Shown: positions 33,284 to 42,167, counted from the stretch's first letter. The stretch: DNA of 64,000 bases from JANWXD01 sp037446115 (GCA_037446115.1 JBBIJF010000025.1:1-64000), one strand, 5' to 3'. Notes: generated by a model not told the origin, from the sequence alone. Made by a program: numbers and translations.

Positions 33284-33925
33284 ATGAACTTCCGCACAGG
33301 TTTGGCCGCCTGCACGTTACTGCTGGCGGTCTTCTGCCGCGCCCAGTCCGGCTGGGTCCCGCTACTCAATGGGAAAGACCTGGAAGGCTGGGAGTCCGTC
33401 GGGGACGGCCTCTGGACGGTCATGCGGGACGGCACGCTGCTCGGCCAGCGCGACCTCCGCAAGGCCGTCCACCAGGCCTGGCTGTACACCAAAAGAGAGT
33501 TCGGCGAGTTCGACCTGGAACTCGACTACTGGATCCGCTATCAGGGCAACAGCGGCGTCTCCATCCGCGACAGCTCCCGCGCCCAGTGGGCCGTGGGCGA
33601 AGCGCACGATCCCCAGCGCACACCCTCGCACATCGGCTACGAGATCCAGATCAGCATGGGCTACCCGGACCGCTACCCGAGCGGCAGCATTTATCTGTTT
33701 GCTCAGGCACGCCCCGGGGTGCAACGCGAGAATGACTGGAACCATCTCGAGATCCAGTCCCGCAACGACGGAATCAAGGTCTTTCTGAACGGCCAACTGG
33801 TTTGCGAGCACGCCGGCGACCCCGGCCGTCCCAAACGCGGCCCCATCGGCCTGCAACTCCACGACCGCAACACCGTCGTCATGTTCCGCAATATCCGCAT
33901 CCGGGAGCTCTCTCCGGGACCTTAG
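33284..33925 (+). CDS. Exported DUF1080 (3-keto-disaccharide hydrolase-like) protein
   Basis: 213 residues from ATG at 33284 with a signal peptide (GLAACTLLLAVFCRAQ). DUF1080 lectin-like jelly roll: WVPLLNGKDLEGWESVGDGLWTV at the start, LYTKREFGEFDLELDYWIRYQGNSGVSIRD, IGYEIQIS, NDWNHLEIQSRNDGIKVFLNGQLV and RGPIGLQLHDRNTVVMFRNIRIREL at the end. The family includes 3-keto-glycoside hydrolases and sugar-binding modules. A TAGAAT -10 box is at 33257-33262. Its 3' end overlaps the convergent reductase gene by 47 bases. Confidence 0.88.
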   Translation: MNFRTGLAACTLLLAVFCRAQSGWVPLLNGKDLEGWESVGDGLWTVMRDGTLLGQRDLRKAVHQAWLYTKREFGEFDLELDYWIRYQGNSGVSIRDSSRAQWAVGEAHDPQRTPSHIGYEIQISMGYPDRYPSGSIYLFAQARPGVQRENDWNHLEIQSRNDGIKVFLNGQLVCEHAGDPGRPKRGPIGLQLHDRNTVVMFRNIRIRELSPGP

Positions 33926-35057
33926 CGGTAACGCCCCCCACCAAGGCCAGCAGTCGGTGCGCGGCTTCGGGCCTTTCGGCGAGCAGGCGCACAAACGCCC
34001 CGGCCACTACCGGCTCTCCAATCACAGCCTGAATGAGCTGTTGCAGCCGGAAACGGACCCCGAGCCGGCGCTTGCGTTGCCGCTCGTAGGCGCACAGTGA
34101 GCGCGCCGACACATCGCCGTTCTCGAGCGCCCTTTGGATGACCGGCGCCGCGATCCGGGCGCACTCGAGCGCCGCGCACACACCCTCGCCGGTGAACGGA
34201 TCATAGAATCCCGCGGCGTCACCCACGAGCAATCCGCCCGCAAACGAAACCCGGCGGGCACATCGTGCCAGAGGGCCCAGTGTCTCGATGGGCGCTGCCT
34301 GCCGGGCCTCGCGCAGCCGCGGCCACAACTCGGGAAAACGGCTCACTGCCCATGACCACAGCCCGGCGCCCTCCTGCCTGGCCGCAACGAATTCCGGGTG
34401 ATCCAGCACAACGCTGACGTTCGCCGTGCCATCCGCCAGATAGTTCACGATGGCGTACGAGCGGCGCCCGAGAAACACCTCCGCCATGGCTGCCGCAAGC
34501 GGCGCCACCTCGTAACGAGTCCCGAGCGCGGTCTTGCGGTGGCGCCTGTGCAACCGGAGCAACCCGAGCCGGTTTCCGACCAGCGAGTTCCTCCCGTCGG
34601 CGCCGACCGTGATCCGGGCTGTCAACGGGATCCTCTGCCCGTGCAGCCGGACCCGAACGCCGCAAACTGTTTGCCCGTCAAACAGAAGCTCCTCCGCACG
34701 CGCGCCCTCGATAAACTCAACGCCTCCTGCCGCACAGGCCCTCTCGAGCAGCAGCCGGTCCAGTTCCGAACGCCGTATCGCCAGTCCGCCGCTTCCCTGC
34801 GGGTATGCGGCGCGGAACTCACCGCCGCTCGCCACCACGCGCATGGTGTTCACCGGAGAGGATTTCGCCCGCACGGCCGCGGCGACGCCCAGCTCCTCAA
34901 GCAATGCCACACAGCGCGGATTCAGAAAATCTCCGCAAAGCTTCTCGCGCGGGAAACGCGCGCGGTCCAACAGCACCACCGAGCAGCCCTGTTGCGCCAG
35001 TTGCAGTGCCAGCGCGCTGCCCGCCGGACCGGCGCCGACAATGATCACGTCCGTCAT
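33879..35057 (-). CDS. FAD-dependent oxidoreductase, geranylgeranyl-reductase/halogenase-like
   Basis: 392 residues. FAD-binding GxGxxG motif DVIIVGAGPAGSALALQLAQQGCSVVLLDRARFPREKLCGD at the N-terminus, ITVGADGRNSLV in the middle and FAGGLLVGDAAGFYDPFTGEGVCAALECA near residue 280, all typical of group A flavoprotein monooxygenases and the geranylgeranyl reductase family. It is the third gene of a type III PKS-methyltransferase-oxidoreductase cluster, with 4-base overlap to the methyltransferase. A likely role is hydroxylation or reduction of the polyketide product. Confidence 0.87.
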   Translation of the reverse strand: MTDVIIVGAGPAGSALALQLAQQGCSVVLLDRARFPREKLCGDFLNPRCVALLEELGVAAAVRAKSSPVNTMRVVASGGEFRAAYPQGSGGLAIRRSELDRLLLERACAAGGVEFIEGARAEELLFDGQTVCGVRVRLHGQRIPLTARITVGADGRNSLVGNRLGLLRLHRRHRKTALGTRYEVAPLAAAMAEVFLGRRSYAIVNYLADGTANVSVVLDHPEFVAARQEGAGLWSWAVSRFPELWPRLREARQAAPIETLGPLARCARRVSFAGGLLVGDAAGFYDPFTGEGVCAALECARIAAPVIQRALENGDVSARSLCAYERQRKRRLGVRFRLQQLIQAVIGEPVVAGAFVRLLAERPEAAHRLLALVGGVTAKVPERAPGCGYCGT

Positions 35058-35776
35058 CCGCCTGCCGCCCCCTCAAAGACGGCCACGAGCCGGAAAAACG
35101 GCCGGCGGTAACACCGGCTCACGCGCAGCCCTGCGCGGAGGCCGAGCTCGACGAGCTCTTCCGGCCGGAACGCCCGCCGCACGCTCAGCGGACCGTCGTG
35201 GCGTGTCATCCGGTTCCGGCTCAGCAGCCGCGTGGCTACCCACACGCCGGCCAGCGCTACAGGGCTGCGCTCCAGATCGCTGACAATGACCGCTTTGCGC
35301 GCCGCCTCGGCCAGGCGTTGCAGCAAGGCCACGGCGTCACGGTCGTCGAGGTGGTGCAACGTAAGTGAGCACAGCACGTAGTCAAAGTACGCGGCGGTCC
35401 ACCGGGCCGCCAGCAGGTTTTGTTCCACGATCCGGATTTCCGGGAAGCCGCAACAGCGCTCTCTCGCCGCACGCGCAATCTGCGGGTGCCGTTCGCAAGC
35501 CACAATCTCCACTCGAAAGCCGCGCCGTGCCGCCCAGCGCACAATCGCCCGCGGGATATCCGCACCTCCGGTCCCGGCATCGAGGATCCGCAAGGGCGCG
35601 TTGCCGGCCTTCTCCTGCAGCCTCTCGAGCTCCTCCAGCACCGCCGCCGTGCCGCCGAACCAACGGTTCAGCCGCTCGAGGTCACGCAGGCTGCCCTCGA
35701 GTTCAGCCTCATCGAGAACGGCCTGATCCAGGATTTCCTGCCGTGCCGCGCGCACCACCGTCCTCAGCCCCGCCAT
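35054..35776 (-). CDS. Class I SAM-dependent methyltransferase of the type III PKS cluster
   Basis: 240 residues. SAM-binding motif I ILDAGTGGADIPRAIVRWAA near residue 65, followed by VEIVACERHPQIARAA, DYVLCSLTLHHLDDRDAVALLQRL and a C-terminal segment LSVRRAFRPEELVELGLRAGL. The N-terminal helices (LDEAELEGSLRDLERLNRWFGG) are typical of methyltransferases found beside acidobacterial type III polyketide synthases. It overlaps the synthase by 13 bases and the oxidoreductase by 4. Presumably methylates the aromatic polyketide on C or O. Confidence 0.86.
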   Translation of the reverse strand: MAGLRTVVRAARQEILDQAVLDEAELEGSLRDLERLNRWFGGTAAVLEELERLQEKAGNAPLRILDAGTGGADIPRAIVRWAARRGFRVEIVACERHPQIARAARERCCGFPEIRIVEQNLLAARWTAAYFDYVLCSLTLHHLDDRDAVALLQRLAEAARKAVIVSDLERSPVALAGVWVATRLLSRNRMTRHDGPLSVRRAFRPEELVELGLRAGLRVSRCYRRPFFRLVAVFEGAAGG

Positions 35777-36789
35777 TGGAGCAGTGCCCCCTCGGCGGCA
35801 AAACCCGGACCGAGCGCCGCCATCACCGCCAGGTCGCCGTCGCGAGGAAGCCCCGAATGGATCACGCGCTCCAGTACGAACAGCACCGTGGCCGAAGACA
35901 TGTTCCCGTAGTCGCGCAGCACGGAGCGGGAGAAGGCCATCTCCTCCTCGCTCAGGCCCAGCAGGGCCTGTGCGTTGTCGAGCACTTTGCGGCCGGCGGA
36001 ATGCAGGATCCAGAAACGGATGTCCTGGTGTTTGAGATCGTGCGCCGCAAGTATCTCGCCCGCCAGTTCCTCCAGCATTTTGGCGCCGGTGTGCCGCACG
36101 TCTTTTGACAGCACCAGTCGCCGGTATCCTCCCGGGAAATCAAATCCCATCAGGTGAATGGATTCCGAGCGGATCACCGTGTGGTGCGCCAGCACCTCGA
36201 AGCCGGGGCGCGAGTCGTCCTCGGCCAGGCACAGGGCCCCGGCACCGTCGGCAAAGATCGCCTCGCCGATCACCGACTCGGTCGTCCCGTCGCGGTAGTA
36301 CGCCGCCGAGCAGATCTCCACGGCCGCGATCAATGCGCGGTGCCCCGGATAGGCGCGCACGTGGTTCCAGGCGGCCTGTAACGCCACCATGGCGCTGGCG
36401 CATCCGCTGTCGCCGATATGCGCCCGCTGGATGCGCGGACCGAGACCGAGATCACGGATGAACAGCGTATCCAGATGCGGGCACAGCGTCACGGTGCACG
36501 TCGTGGTAGCCAGAAAGTGGACTTCGCCCGGGCTGAGACCGGCGCGGCTCATGCAGCAACCAAGCGCCTGTTTGCCGATTTCCAGGGCTCCGCGCCGCGC
36601 CCGTTCATTCATTTCCTCGAGCGTCTCCCCGCCCCGAAATCCGGGTTCGAAATACAGGTGGCGGTATCGGATGTCGCTGTTCAGAAAGAAGGCCTCGCGC
36701 TGGCGATCGCGCCCGGCCATCTCGAGCAGCGTCTCCTGCGCGTAACGGTACCGCGGCACGGCTGTCGCCACGGCCACGATCTTCGGCAT
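35764..36789 (-). CDS. Type III polyketide synthase (chalcone/stilbene-synthase-like)
   Basis: 341 residues from ATG at 36789 (a GTG one codon before has better spacing to GGAGG). The catalytic triad is recognisable: Cys130 in HIGDSGCASAM, His263 in FWILHSAGRK and Asn296 in DYGNMSSATVLF. The N-terminal strand PKIVAVATAVPRYRYAQE and the C-terminal DLAVMAALGPGFAAEGALLQW (G-PG loop) are also family-typical. Condenses malonyl-CoA units on an acyl-CoA starter; alkylresorcinols or alkylpyrones are the usual bacterial products. A TACAAT -10 box lies at 36822-36827 on the minus strand. First gene of a three-gene cluster. Confidence 0.9.
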   Translation of the reverse strand: MPKIVAVATAVPRYRYAQETLLEMAGRDRQREAFFLNSDIRYRHLYFEPGFRGGETLEEMNERARRGALEIGKQALGCCMSRAGLSPGEVHFLATTTCTVTLCPHLDTLFIRDLGLGPRIQRAHIGDSGCASAMVALQAAWNHVRAYPGHRALIAAVEICSAAYYRDGTTESVIGEAIFADGAGALCLAEDDSRPGFEVLAHHTVIRSESIHLMGFDFPGGYRRLVLSKDVRHTGAKMLEELAGEILAAHDLKHQDIRFWILHSAGRKVLDNAQALLGLSEEEMAFSRSVLRDYGNMSSATVLFVLERVIHSGLPRDGDLAVMAALGPGFAAEGALLQWRG

Positions 36790-36959
36790 CACTCGCGCCC
36801 CTCCTTTTCGAAGCATCCGGTATTGTATCAGCCGGGGCCCAAAACCTCTCCCGCCGGCTGGGAGATTTTACGAGCTGCCGGCGCCGGCGGAGAACAACCG
36901 CAGAGGGGCTGAAACGACCGGTTTGGCTGGGCAGACTGACCAATTACACTGCGTTGAAA

Positions 36960-37994
36960 CTAAGGCAGAGGCGCGACGTGCGGCCAGCCGTCCTCCCACA
37001 CCATGGTGGAGATATGCAAGTACGGCCTGCCGCTCGTGCCATGATAGGCATGAAATACCAGGTAGTCGCCGCTCTGGTCCCGCAAAACGGCATTATGCCC
37101 CGGCCCGCGCCAGTTCGGCGTGGTGGCCTCGAGGACGACGCTGCCGCCGCCTTCGGTCATCAACCTCCCGGACTGATCCACATACGGACCGGTGACGCTT
37201 CGGGAACGCCCCACGACCACGTGATAGGTGCTCTTGGCGCCGCGGCAGCATCGGTCGAAGGAGGCAAACAGATACCAGTAGCCGCCGTGGCGGATGATGA
37301 AGGGAGCCTCGATCGCCCCGTTGACGGGGGCCTCCCGGGGACGACTCGCGAGCGAATACAGGGTTGTGTCGGCGGCGGACAGCTTTCCGGTGCGTGGGTC
37401 GATGCGCCGCATCTTGATTCCGCCCCAGAAACTTCCCCAGCACAGCCAGAGGTGATCCGCATCTTCCACAACTAAGTTCGGGTCAATGGCGTTCCAGTCG
37501 TCTTTGTCTTCGTACGACCGCAGCACTATCCCTTCATCCTGCCACTTGTAATCCGGGCTCGTCGGGTCCAGTGTCTTGTTCGTCGCCAGCCCGATGGCCG
37601 AATTCCGGCTGCCGAAGGTCGAAACGGAATAATACAGGTGGTACTTGCCGTTAAAGTAGGAAATGTCGGGCGCCCACGCCCCTCTTGCCTTCGGGATCTC
37701 CTGCACCGCCCACTCCGGCAGCTTGTCAAACACATAACCGGCAAGCGTCCAGTGCCGTAGGTCCCGGGAGGCCCGGATCGGGATCACACCCTGGCCTGGT
37801 CTTCCTCCGGTCGAGAAGACGTAATACGTGTCGCGTTCTTTGATGATGGCGGGATCGTGGACGCCTTCCAGGTCGCCTTCGAGCGGCAGCCACTGCGGGA
37901 CGGGACCGGCCGCCTCCAGGCGGCTCAAGCCGACCCACACGAGCAGCAGGGTGGATGCGGTGATCAGCCGGAAGTGCGTTCGTCGGTTCCCCAT
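36960..37994 (-). CDS. Secreted GH43 glycosidase, arabinan endo-1,5-alpha-L-arabinosidase-like
   Basis: 344 residues with signal peptide (LITASTLLLVWVGLSRLEAA). Five-bladed GH43 propeller with the three acidic positions in GDLEGVHDPAIIKERDTYYVFSTG (Asp base), GAWAPDISYFNGKYHLYYSVSTFG (Asp) and GAIEAPFIIRHGGYWYLFAS (Glu acid), and GPGHNAVLRDQSGDYLVFHAYHG at the end. This pattern is that of endo-arabinanases. Would attack pectin side chains. No good ribosome-binding site is visible before the ATG. It is downstream of a DUF1080 gene and of a remnant of an outer-membrane barrel gene. Confidence 0.9.
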   Translation of the reverse strand: MGNRRTHFRLITASTLLLVWVGLSRLEAAGPVPQWLPLEGDLEGVHDPAIIKERDTYYVFSTGGRPGQGVIPIRASRDLRHWTLAGYVFDKLPEWAVQEIPKARGAWAPDISYFNGKYHLYYSVSTFGSRNSAIGLATNKTLDPTSPDYKWQDEGIVLRSYEDKDDWNAIDPNLVVEDADHLWLCWGSFWGGIKMRRIDPRTGKLSAADTTLYSLASRPREAPVNGAIEAPFIIRHGGYWYLFASFDRCCRGAKSTYHVVVGRSRSVTGPYVDQSGRLMTEGGGSVVLEATTPNWRGPGHNAVLRDQSGDYLVFHAYHGTSGRPYLHISTMVWEDGWPHVAPLP

Positions 37995-38021
37995 ATCAGC
38001 ACTACGGTCTGGCGTCCGGCC

Positions 38022-38070
38022 TCAGAACTCGAATCGCAGGCCGAACCGGAACCCGGGGAGCATCCCCCGG
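38022..38070 (-). pseudogene. Remnant of the 3' end of an outer-membrane beta-barrel gene
   Basis: On the minus strand the gap between the DUF1080 and GH43 genes encodes DRGMLPGFRFGLRFEF followed by TGA (38022-38024). The alternating aromatic/polar pattern with terminal Phe is the classical last strand of a TonB-receptor barrel, as in the two intact receptors in this window (ending LSLRMLF and FTYSVRFF). No more of such a gene is present: the frame runs into the DUF1080 coding region. Only about 15 codons support this, so it may be chance. Confidence 0.3.
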
Positions 38071-38071
38071 T

Positions 38072-38923
38072 CTACTGATCGTAGCCCTTCAGTCGCCGGA
38101 TCCAGATGTTGCGATACCGCACCTTTGTGTCGTGGTCCTGAAGAGCAAGGGGTTCTTCCGGCCCGTGCGGTGCGTACGTCCCTACGCGCCGGTGCGCCAT
38201 GCGACCGATGATCTCCTGGCGGTGATGCACCAGCACGCCGTTGTAAAACACCGTCACGTAGGCGGGCTTGACGAGTTGATCGCCTTCAAACCGCGGCGCC
38301 TCGAAGACGATGTCGAAGCTCTGCCACTCGCCCGGCCTCCGCGCAGGGTTCACTAAGGGCGGCCACTGGCCATAAATCGCCCCGGCCTGGCCGTCGGCAT
38401 ACGTGGGGTTTTCCCACGAGTCCAGCACCTGGATCTCATAGCGGCTCATCAGCAGTACGCCGCTGTTGCCGCGCCACTGCCCCGAACCGTCAATTTCCGC
38501 CGGCGCCGCCCATTCGACATGAAGCTGGCAATCTCCGAACTTCTCTTTGGTCACCAGATCGCCCGTGCCGCCCACGACCTCCACGTAGCCGTTCTCCACC
38601 TTCCAGCGGGGTGAGACGAGCTTGCCTCGCTCGGCGCCGCGCCCGCGCTGCACCCATTGCGACAGATCCTTGCCGTCAAACAGCACGATGGCATCCGAAG
38701 GCGGATCGCCCGCTCGGGCCCCCGGCGCCACCACCGGCGGATGCGGCCGGTGTAAGTCGTGCACGCGCCACTTCTGCCCAGGCAGTACCGGGGTATCCTC
38801 GTAGCCCGGCGGCGAAGTTCGCTCCCGTGACCTCTGCTGGCACCACAACGTCACCGCTCCCGCCACCGCGGCCGCGCAGGTCAGCGCGGCCAGCCGTCTT
38901 CGGCGTGCGCTCCACTCTGCCAT
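38072..38923 (-). CDS. Membrane-anchored or exported DUF1080 protein
   Basis: 283 residues from ATG at 38923 with GGAGG nine bases upstream; the frame before that is a shadow. A hydrophobic segment (RRLAALTCAAAVAGAVTLWC) near residues 8-28 serves as anchor or signal, and a Pro-rich linker follows. DUF1080 from about residue 85: AIVLFDGKDLSQWVQRG, WKVENGYVEVVGGTGDLVTKEKFGDCQLHVEWAAP, GNSGVLLMSRYEIQVLDSWENPTYADGQAGAIYGQ, WQSFDIVFEAPRFEG, YVTVFYNGVLVHHRQEIIG and a final RYRNIWIRRL. A probable 3-keto-glycoside hydrolase or glycan-binding protein, adjacent to the GH43 arabinanase. Confidence 0.86.
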   Translation of the reverse strand: MAEWSARRRRLAALTCAAAVAGAVTLWCQQRSRERTSPPGYEDTPVLPGQKWRVHDLHRPHPPVVAPGARAGDPPSDAIVLFDGKDLSQWVQRGRGAERGKLVSPRWKVENGYVEVVGGTGDLVTKEKFGDCQLHVEWAAPAEIDGSGQWRGNSGVLLMSRYEIQVLDSWENPTYADGQAGAIYGQWPPLVNPARRPGEWQSFDIVFEAPRFEGDQLVKPAYVTVFYNGVLVHHRQEIIGRMAHRRVGTYAPHGPEEPLALQDHDTKVRYRNIWIRRLKGYDQ

Positions 38924-38992
38924 CTCGAGTCGCCTCCCGGACAACGTGCCAGCATACCAGAACGCACGCGAATGATAGGCTGTTTTTTTACC

Positions 38993-40417
38993 ATGCCGGG
39001 CAAGGTGTTGATGGTCACACCCGAAGCCAGTCCGTTTGTCAAGTCCGGCGGGCTGGCGGATGTCCTGGGTGCGCTCCCGCTCGCGTTGCACGCCCTGGGT
39101 GAGGAGGTCGCCGTCGTACTACCGCGCTACCGCGGCGGCAACGCTGAAGAGGGCGAACGCATCTGGGCCGGCCACCCCGTCTGGCTCGGCGGCACCTGCT
39201 ACCCGGTGGACATCTGGGCGGCCGACCGCTCCGGCGTCCCTTACTACCTCGTGGATTGCCCTCCCCTGTTCGCCCGCGAGGGCTTGTACACCGACGCGGC
39301 GGGCCGGGACTTTCCCGACAACCACATCCGCTTCGCGGTGCTCTGCCGTGCGGCCATCGCTCTGGCCCGCCACCTCGTGCGCCCCCGCCTGTTTCATTGC
39401 CACGACTGGCAGGCATCGCTGGTGCCCGTCTACCTGCGCACCGTCCTGGCAGGAGACCCCACGTTGATGACCTCCAGGGTCCTCCTCACCATCCACAATC
39501 TCGGATACCAGGGAATTTTTGAGCCGACGACCCTGCCCGAGATGGGGCTCGACCACAGCGTGTTCCACATCAACGGGCTGGAGTTCTACGGCAAGGTCAA
39601 TCTTCTCAAAGGGGGCATCATCTGGAGTGATGCCGTCAGTACCGTCAGCAAGACCTACGCAGCCGAAATCCAGACGCCGGAGTACGGCTTCGGCCTGGAC
39701 GGCGTGCTGCGGGCCCGCGCGGGCCGTGTTTACGGAATCCTGAACGGGGCTGACTACTCGGAGTGGAATCCGGAAACCGACCCCTACATCGCCGCCCGCT
39801 ACTCGGCGGCCGATCTGAGCGGCAAACAGATCTGCAAGCGCGACCTCATCGCCGCCTTCGGTCTGTCCGAGGCCGCCATGGAACGGCCCCTGGTCGGCAT
39901 CGTCTCCCGCTTCGTCAGTCAGAAAGGCTTCGACCTGCTCGAGGAGATCGCCGGCGAGCTCGTCCAGATGGACCTCTCGCTGGTGGCGCTCGGCACCGGA
40001 GAGCCGCGTTACGAGCAGTTGTTCCGGGATCTGGCCGCGGCCTGCCCTTCCAAGATCGCCGTGCGCATCGCCTACGACAACGCACTCGCCCACAAGATCG
40101 AGGCCGGCGCCGACATCTTCCTCATGCCCAGTCGCTACGAACCCTGCGGCCTCAACCAGATCTACAGCCTCCGCTACGGAACCGTGCCCGTGGTGCGCGC
40201 CACCGGGGGCCTGGATGATACCATTGATGAGAGCACCGGCTTCAAGTTCAAGGAGTATTCGGGTGTCGCCTTGCTCGGCGCGCTCCGCGAGGCTCTTGCT
40301 GCGTGGCATGAGCCGGGCCGGTGGCGCAGCCTGATGCGCAACGGCATGCAGCGCGATTTTTCCTGGAAGGCTTCGGCGGCCCAGTACCAGCTCTTGTACC
40401 GGACTCTGGAGGGTTGA
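38993..40417 (+). CDS. glgA: Glycogen synthase (ADP-glucose, GT5)
   Basis: 474 residues from ATG at 38993; an ATG seven codons earlier has no support. Extends alpha-1,4-glucan from ADP-glucose. GT5 signature VLMVTPEASPFVKSGGLADVLGALPLAL with KSGGL in place of the usual KTGGL, then LFHCHDWQASLVPVYL, VLLTIHNLGYQGIF, VSTVSKTYAAEIQTPEYGFGLDGVL, GILNGADYSEWNPETD, PLVGIVSRFVSQKGFDLL, DIFLMPSRYEPCGLNQIYSLRYGTVPVVRATGGLDDTI (GT-B donor loop). Length and domain order are canonical. trxA follows 62 bases later. Confidence 0.94.
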   Translation: MPGKVLMVTPEASPFVKSGGLADVLGALPLALHALGEEVAVVLPRYRGGNAEEGERIWAGHPVWLGGTCYPVDIWAADRSGVPYYLVDCPPLFAREGLYTDAAGRDFPDNHIRFAVLCRAAIALARHLVRPRLFHCHDWQASLVPVYLRTVLAGDPTLMTSRVLLTIHNLGYQGIFEPTTLPEMGLDHSVFHINGLEFYGKVNLLKGGIIWSDAVSTVSKTYAAEIQTPEYGFGLDGVLRARAGRVYGILNGADYSEWNPETDPYIAARYSAADLSGKQICKRDLIAAFGLSEAAMERPLVGIVSRFVSQKGFDLLEEIAGELVQMDLSLVALGTGEPRYEQLFRDLAAACPSKIAVRIAYDNALAHKIEAGADIFLMPSRYEPCGLNQIYSLRYGTVPVVRATGGLDDTIDESTGFKFKEYSGVALLGALREALAAWHEPGRWRSLMRNGMQRDFSWKASAAQYQLLYRTLEG

Positions 40418-40479
40418 ATCTTCTCGGCCCCGTCTTCATCTACTTGAATGAGATGCAACAGGGAGATACAAAACCGACC

Positions 40480-40812
40480 ATGGCTGGCGCCAACATGCTG
40501 ACGCTGACGGATTCCACCTTCGACCGCGAGGTCCTGAACTCGGATGTGCCCGTGCTGGTGGATTTTTGGGCGGAATGGTGCGGCCCCTGCCGCATGATGG
40601 AGCCCACCATCGAGGCCATTGCGGCCGACTACGCTGGTAAAGTGAAGGTCGGCAAACTCAACGTGGACGACAACGGCGCCACCGCCATGCGCTTCAACAT
40701 CCGCGGCATCCCCACGCTCCTGTTATTTAAGGGCGGCAGGGTCGTGGACCAGCGCGTCGGGGCGGTGGGCAAGTCTGAAGTCCAGAAAATGCTGGACGCC
40801 CACCTCGGATAA
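40480..40812 (+). CDS. trxA: Thioredoxin
   Basis: 110 residues from ATG at 40480 (an ATG nine codons earlier is possible). A canonical thioredoxin: LTDSTFDREVLNSDVPVLVDFWAEWCGPCRMMEPTIEAIAADYAGKVKVGKLNVDDN with the WCGPC active site near residue 32, cis-Pro in RGIPTLLLFKGG and a final helix KSEVQKMLDAHLG. A soluble cytoplasmic disulfide reductase. Same strand as glgA, possibly co-transcribed; a GGAG lies some 15 bases upstream of the chosen start, which is rather far. Confidence 0.92.
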   Translation: MAGANMLTLTDSTFDREVLNSDVPVLVDFWAEWCGPCRMMEPTIEAIAADYAGKVKVGKLNVDDNGATAMRFNIRGIPTLLLFKGGRVVDQRVGAVGKSEVQKMLDAHLG

Positions 40813-40833
40813 GGTCCGCGTAACCGTTAGCTT

Positions 40834-42126
40834 TTAGGGCTGCGGAGGCGCCTGGCCCGCCTGCGCTGCGAACTGCTCCACCTCGGCGAGCTGCTTTTTG
40901 ACCGTCTCGGCGTCCGGCGCGTCCGGCACCAAAGTCAAATAGTTCCGCAGGTGGGTGACCGCGCTGGCAAACTGGTGCTTCTGCGCCAGAATCAGCCCGA
41001 GCAGGTGATTCACCTTCGGGAAGCGATTGCGCGTGTCCAACTTCAGCGCTTCCTTCGCGCTTTTCTCGGCGGCATCGAGTTTGCGCAGGTTGAAATTCGC
41101 CACTGCGTTGTAGAAGTACGCGCCAGGGAAGTCGAAGGGATTGAGCTGCAAGATGCGATCGGTAATCTCCGCCACTTCCTCCCAGTTGCGCTCGCGCGCC
41201 GCAATGCCGGCCAGCTGGAGGTAGGGATTGATGAACTTAGGATCGGCAGCCAAGGCCTTGCCGTAGGCCTCGCGCGCCTGCGCCGCATTGTTCTGAAACT
41301 CGAACGCCCGGCCGAGCTCAAACCAGGCCGCGGCATATTCGGGGTGCAACTGTACGGCTTTCTCGAGCTGCTTCTGCGCCTCGTTCCACTTCTTCTTGGC
41401 CACGGCTTCGCGACCTTTCTCGTACGCTTTCCGGGCATCCTTCGGGGCCGACAAGCTGGTCATGCTGATGGTCGTGCCCTCCACATTGCCCAGCCGCTTG
41501 AGAAGGATCGTGCCGACGTCGGGATTGTCGAACAGGCGGCGGCCGCTCAGCATGACCACCTGAGACTGGTAGCCGGGCAGCGACGCCCGGAGCTCGCATC
41601 CGATCAGGTCGCGCTCGGACAAACCTCCCATCGGATTGCCCAGGTTGGCCATACTGCCGCGCTGCGAGCTCAGCCCGCCCATGCCGCCGAATCCCGCATC
41701 CGCCGCGGAGCCGACGCTGGCATCCGCCATCATGAGCGCGTTACGCCCCAGCTCGATGCTGAACCGCCCCTTGGAGTCCGTGTAGCCTTCCGGACGCACC
41801 ACGCCGTTGCACACACGCTCAATCACCACCGGTTCCGGCGGCGGAGTTCCGTCCTCCAGGATGACTTTACCCGAGAGGAAAATGGGGCGCCGCATCTCCG
41901 GAAACGGCTGCTGCTCGCCGAGCTGCGGGATCTGCTGGCGCTCCCGTCCCGTGGTGGACGGAGTCGGAATGGAAGGGGAGGGCGTTGGTGGAGCGGTCCC
42001 ACCCGGTGCTCCTCCGCCGCCCGGCGGCGCTTGCCCGCCACCGCCTCCCCCGCCCTGCTGGGCCCAACCGGTCAGTGTCAAAACCGCTGCCGCGGCCACT
42101 GGGATCAATCTGCCCGCTGCTTTCAT
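40834..42126 (-). CDS. Secreted TPR protein with Gly/Pro-rich linker and carboxypeptidase-regulatory-like domain
   Basis: 430 residues. Signal peptide to about AWAQ (residue 23), then a Gly/Pro-rich stretch to about residue 60. A beta-sandwich follows at about 80-215 (PIFLSGKVILEDGTPPPEPVVIERVCNGVVRPEGYTDSKGRFSIEL, CELRASLPGYQSQVVML), and then four or so TPR repeats (ARKAYEKGREAVAKKKWNEAQKQLEKAVQLHPEYAAAW, ARERNWEEVAEITDRILQLNPFDF and on). A typical acidobacterial envelope protein of unknown function. Its -10-like motif is at 42154-42167. Confidence 0.87.
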   Translation of the reverse strand: MKAAGRLIPVAAAAVLTLTGWAQQGGGGGGGQAPPGGGGAPGGTAPPTPSPSIPTPSTTGRERQQIPQLGEQQPFPEMRRPIFLSGKVILEDGTPPPEPVVIERVCNGVVRPEGYTDSKGRFSIELGRNALMMADASVGSAADAGFGGMGGLSSQRGSMANLGNPMGGLSERDLIGCELRASLPGYQSQVVMLSGRRLFDNPDVGTILLKRLGNVEGTTISMTSLSAPKDARKAYEKGREAVAKKKWNEAQKQLEKAVQLHPEYAAAWFELGRAFEFQNNAAQAREAYGKALAADPKFINPYLQLAGIAARERNWEEVAEITDRILQLNPFDFPGAYFYNAVANFNLRKLDAAEKSAKEALKLDTRNRFPKVNHLLGLILAQKHQFASAVTHLRNYLTLVPDAPDAETVKKQLAEVEQFAAQAGQAPPQP

Positions 42127-42153
42127 GGCAATCGCCCTCGCGCTGATGTTGCG

Positions 42154-42167
42154 ATTATTATGGCACA
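42154..42167 (-). promoter_or_regulatory. Probable -10 region of the TPR protein gene
   Basis: The minus strand reads TGTGCCATAATAAT about 30 bases before the start at 42126. Nearly the same string (TGTGCCACAATAAT) is found at 47594-47607 upstream of another minus-strand secreted protein. CATAAT is the likely -10 hexamer. Confidence 0.4.
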
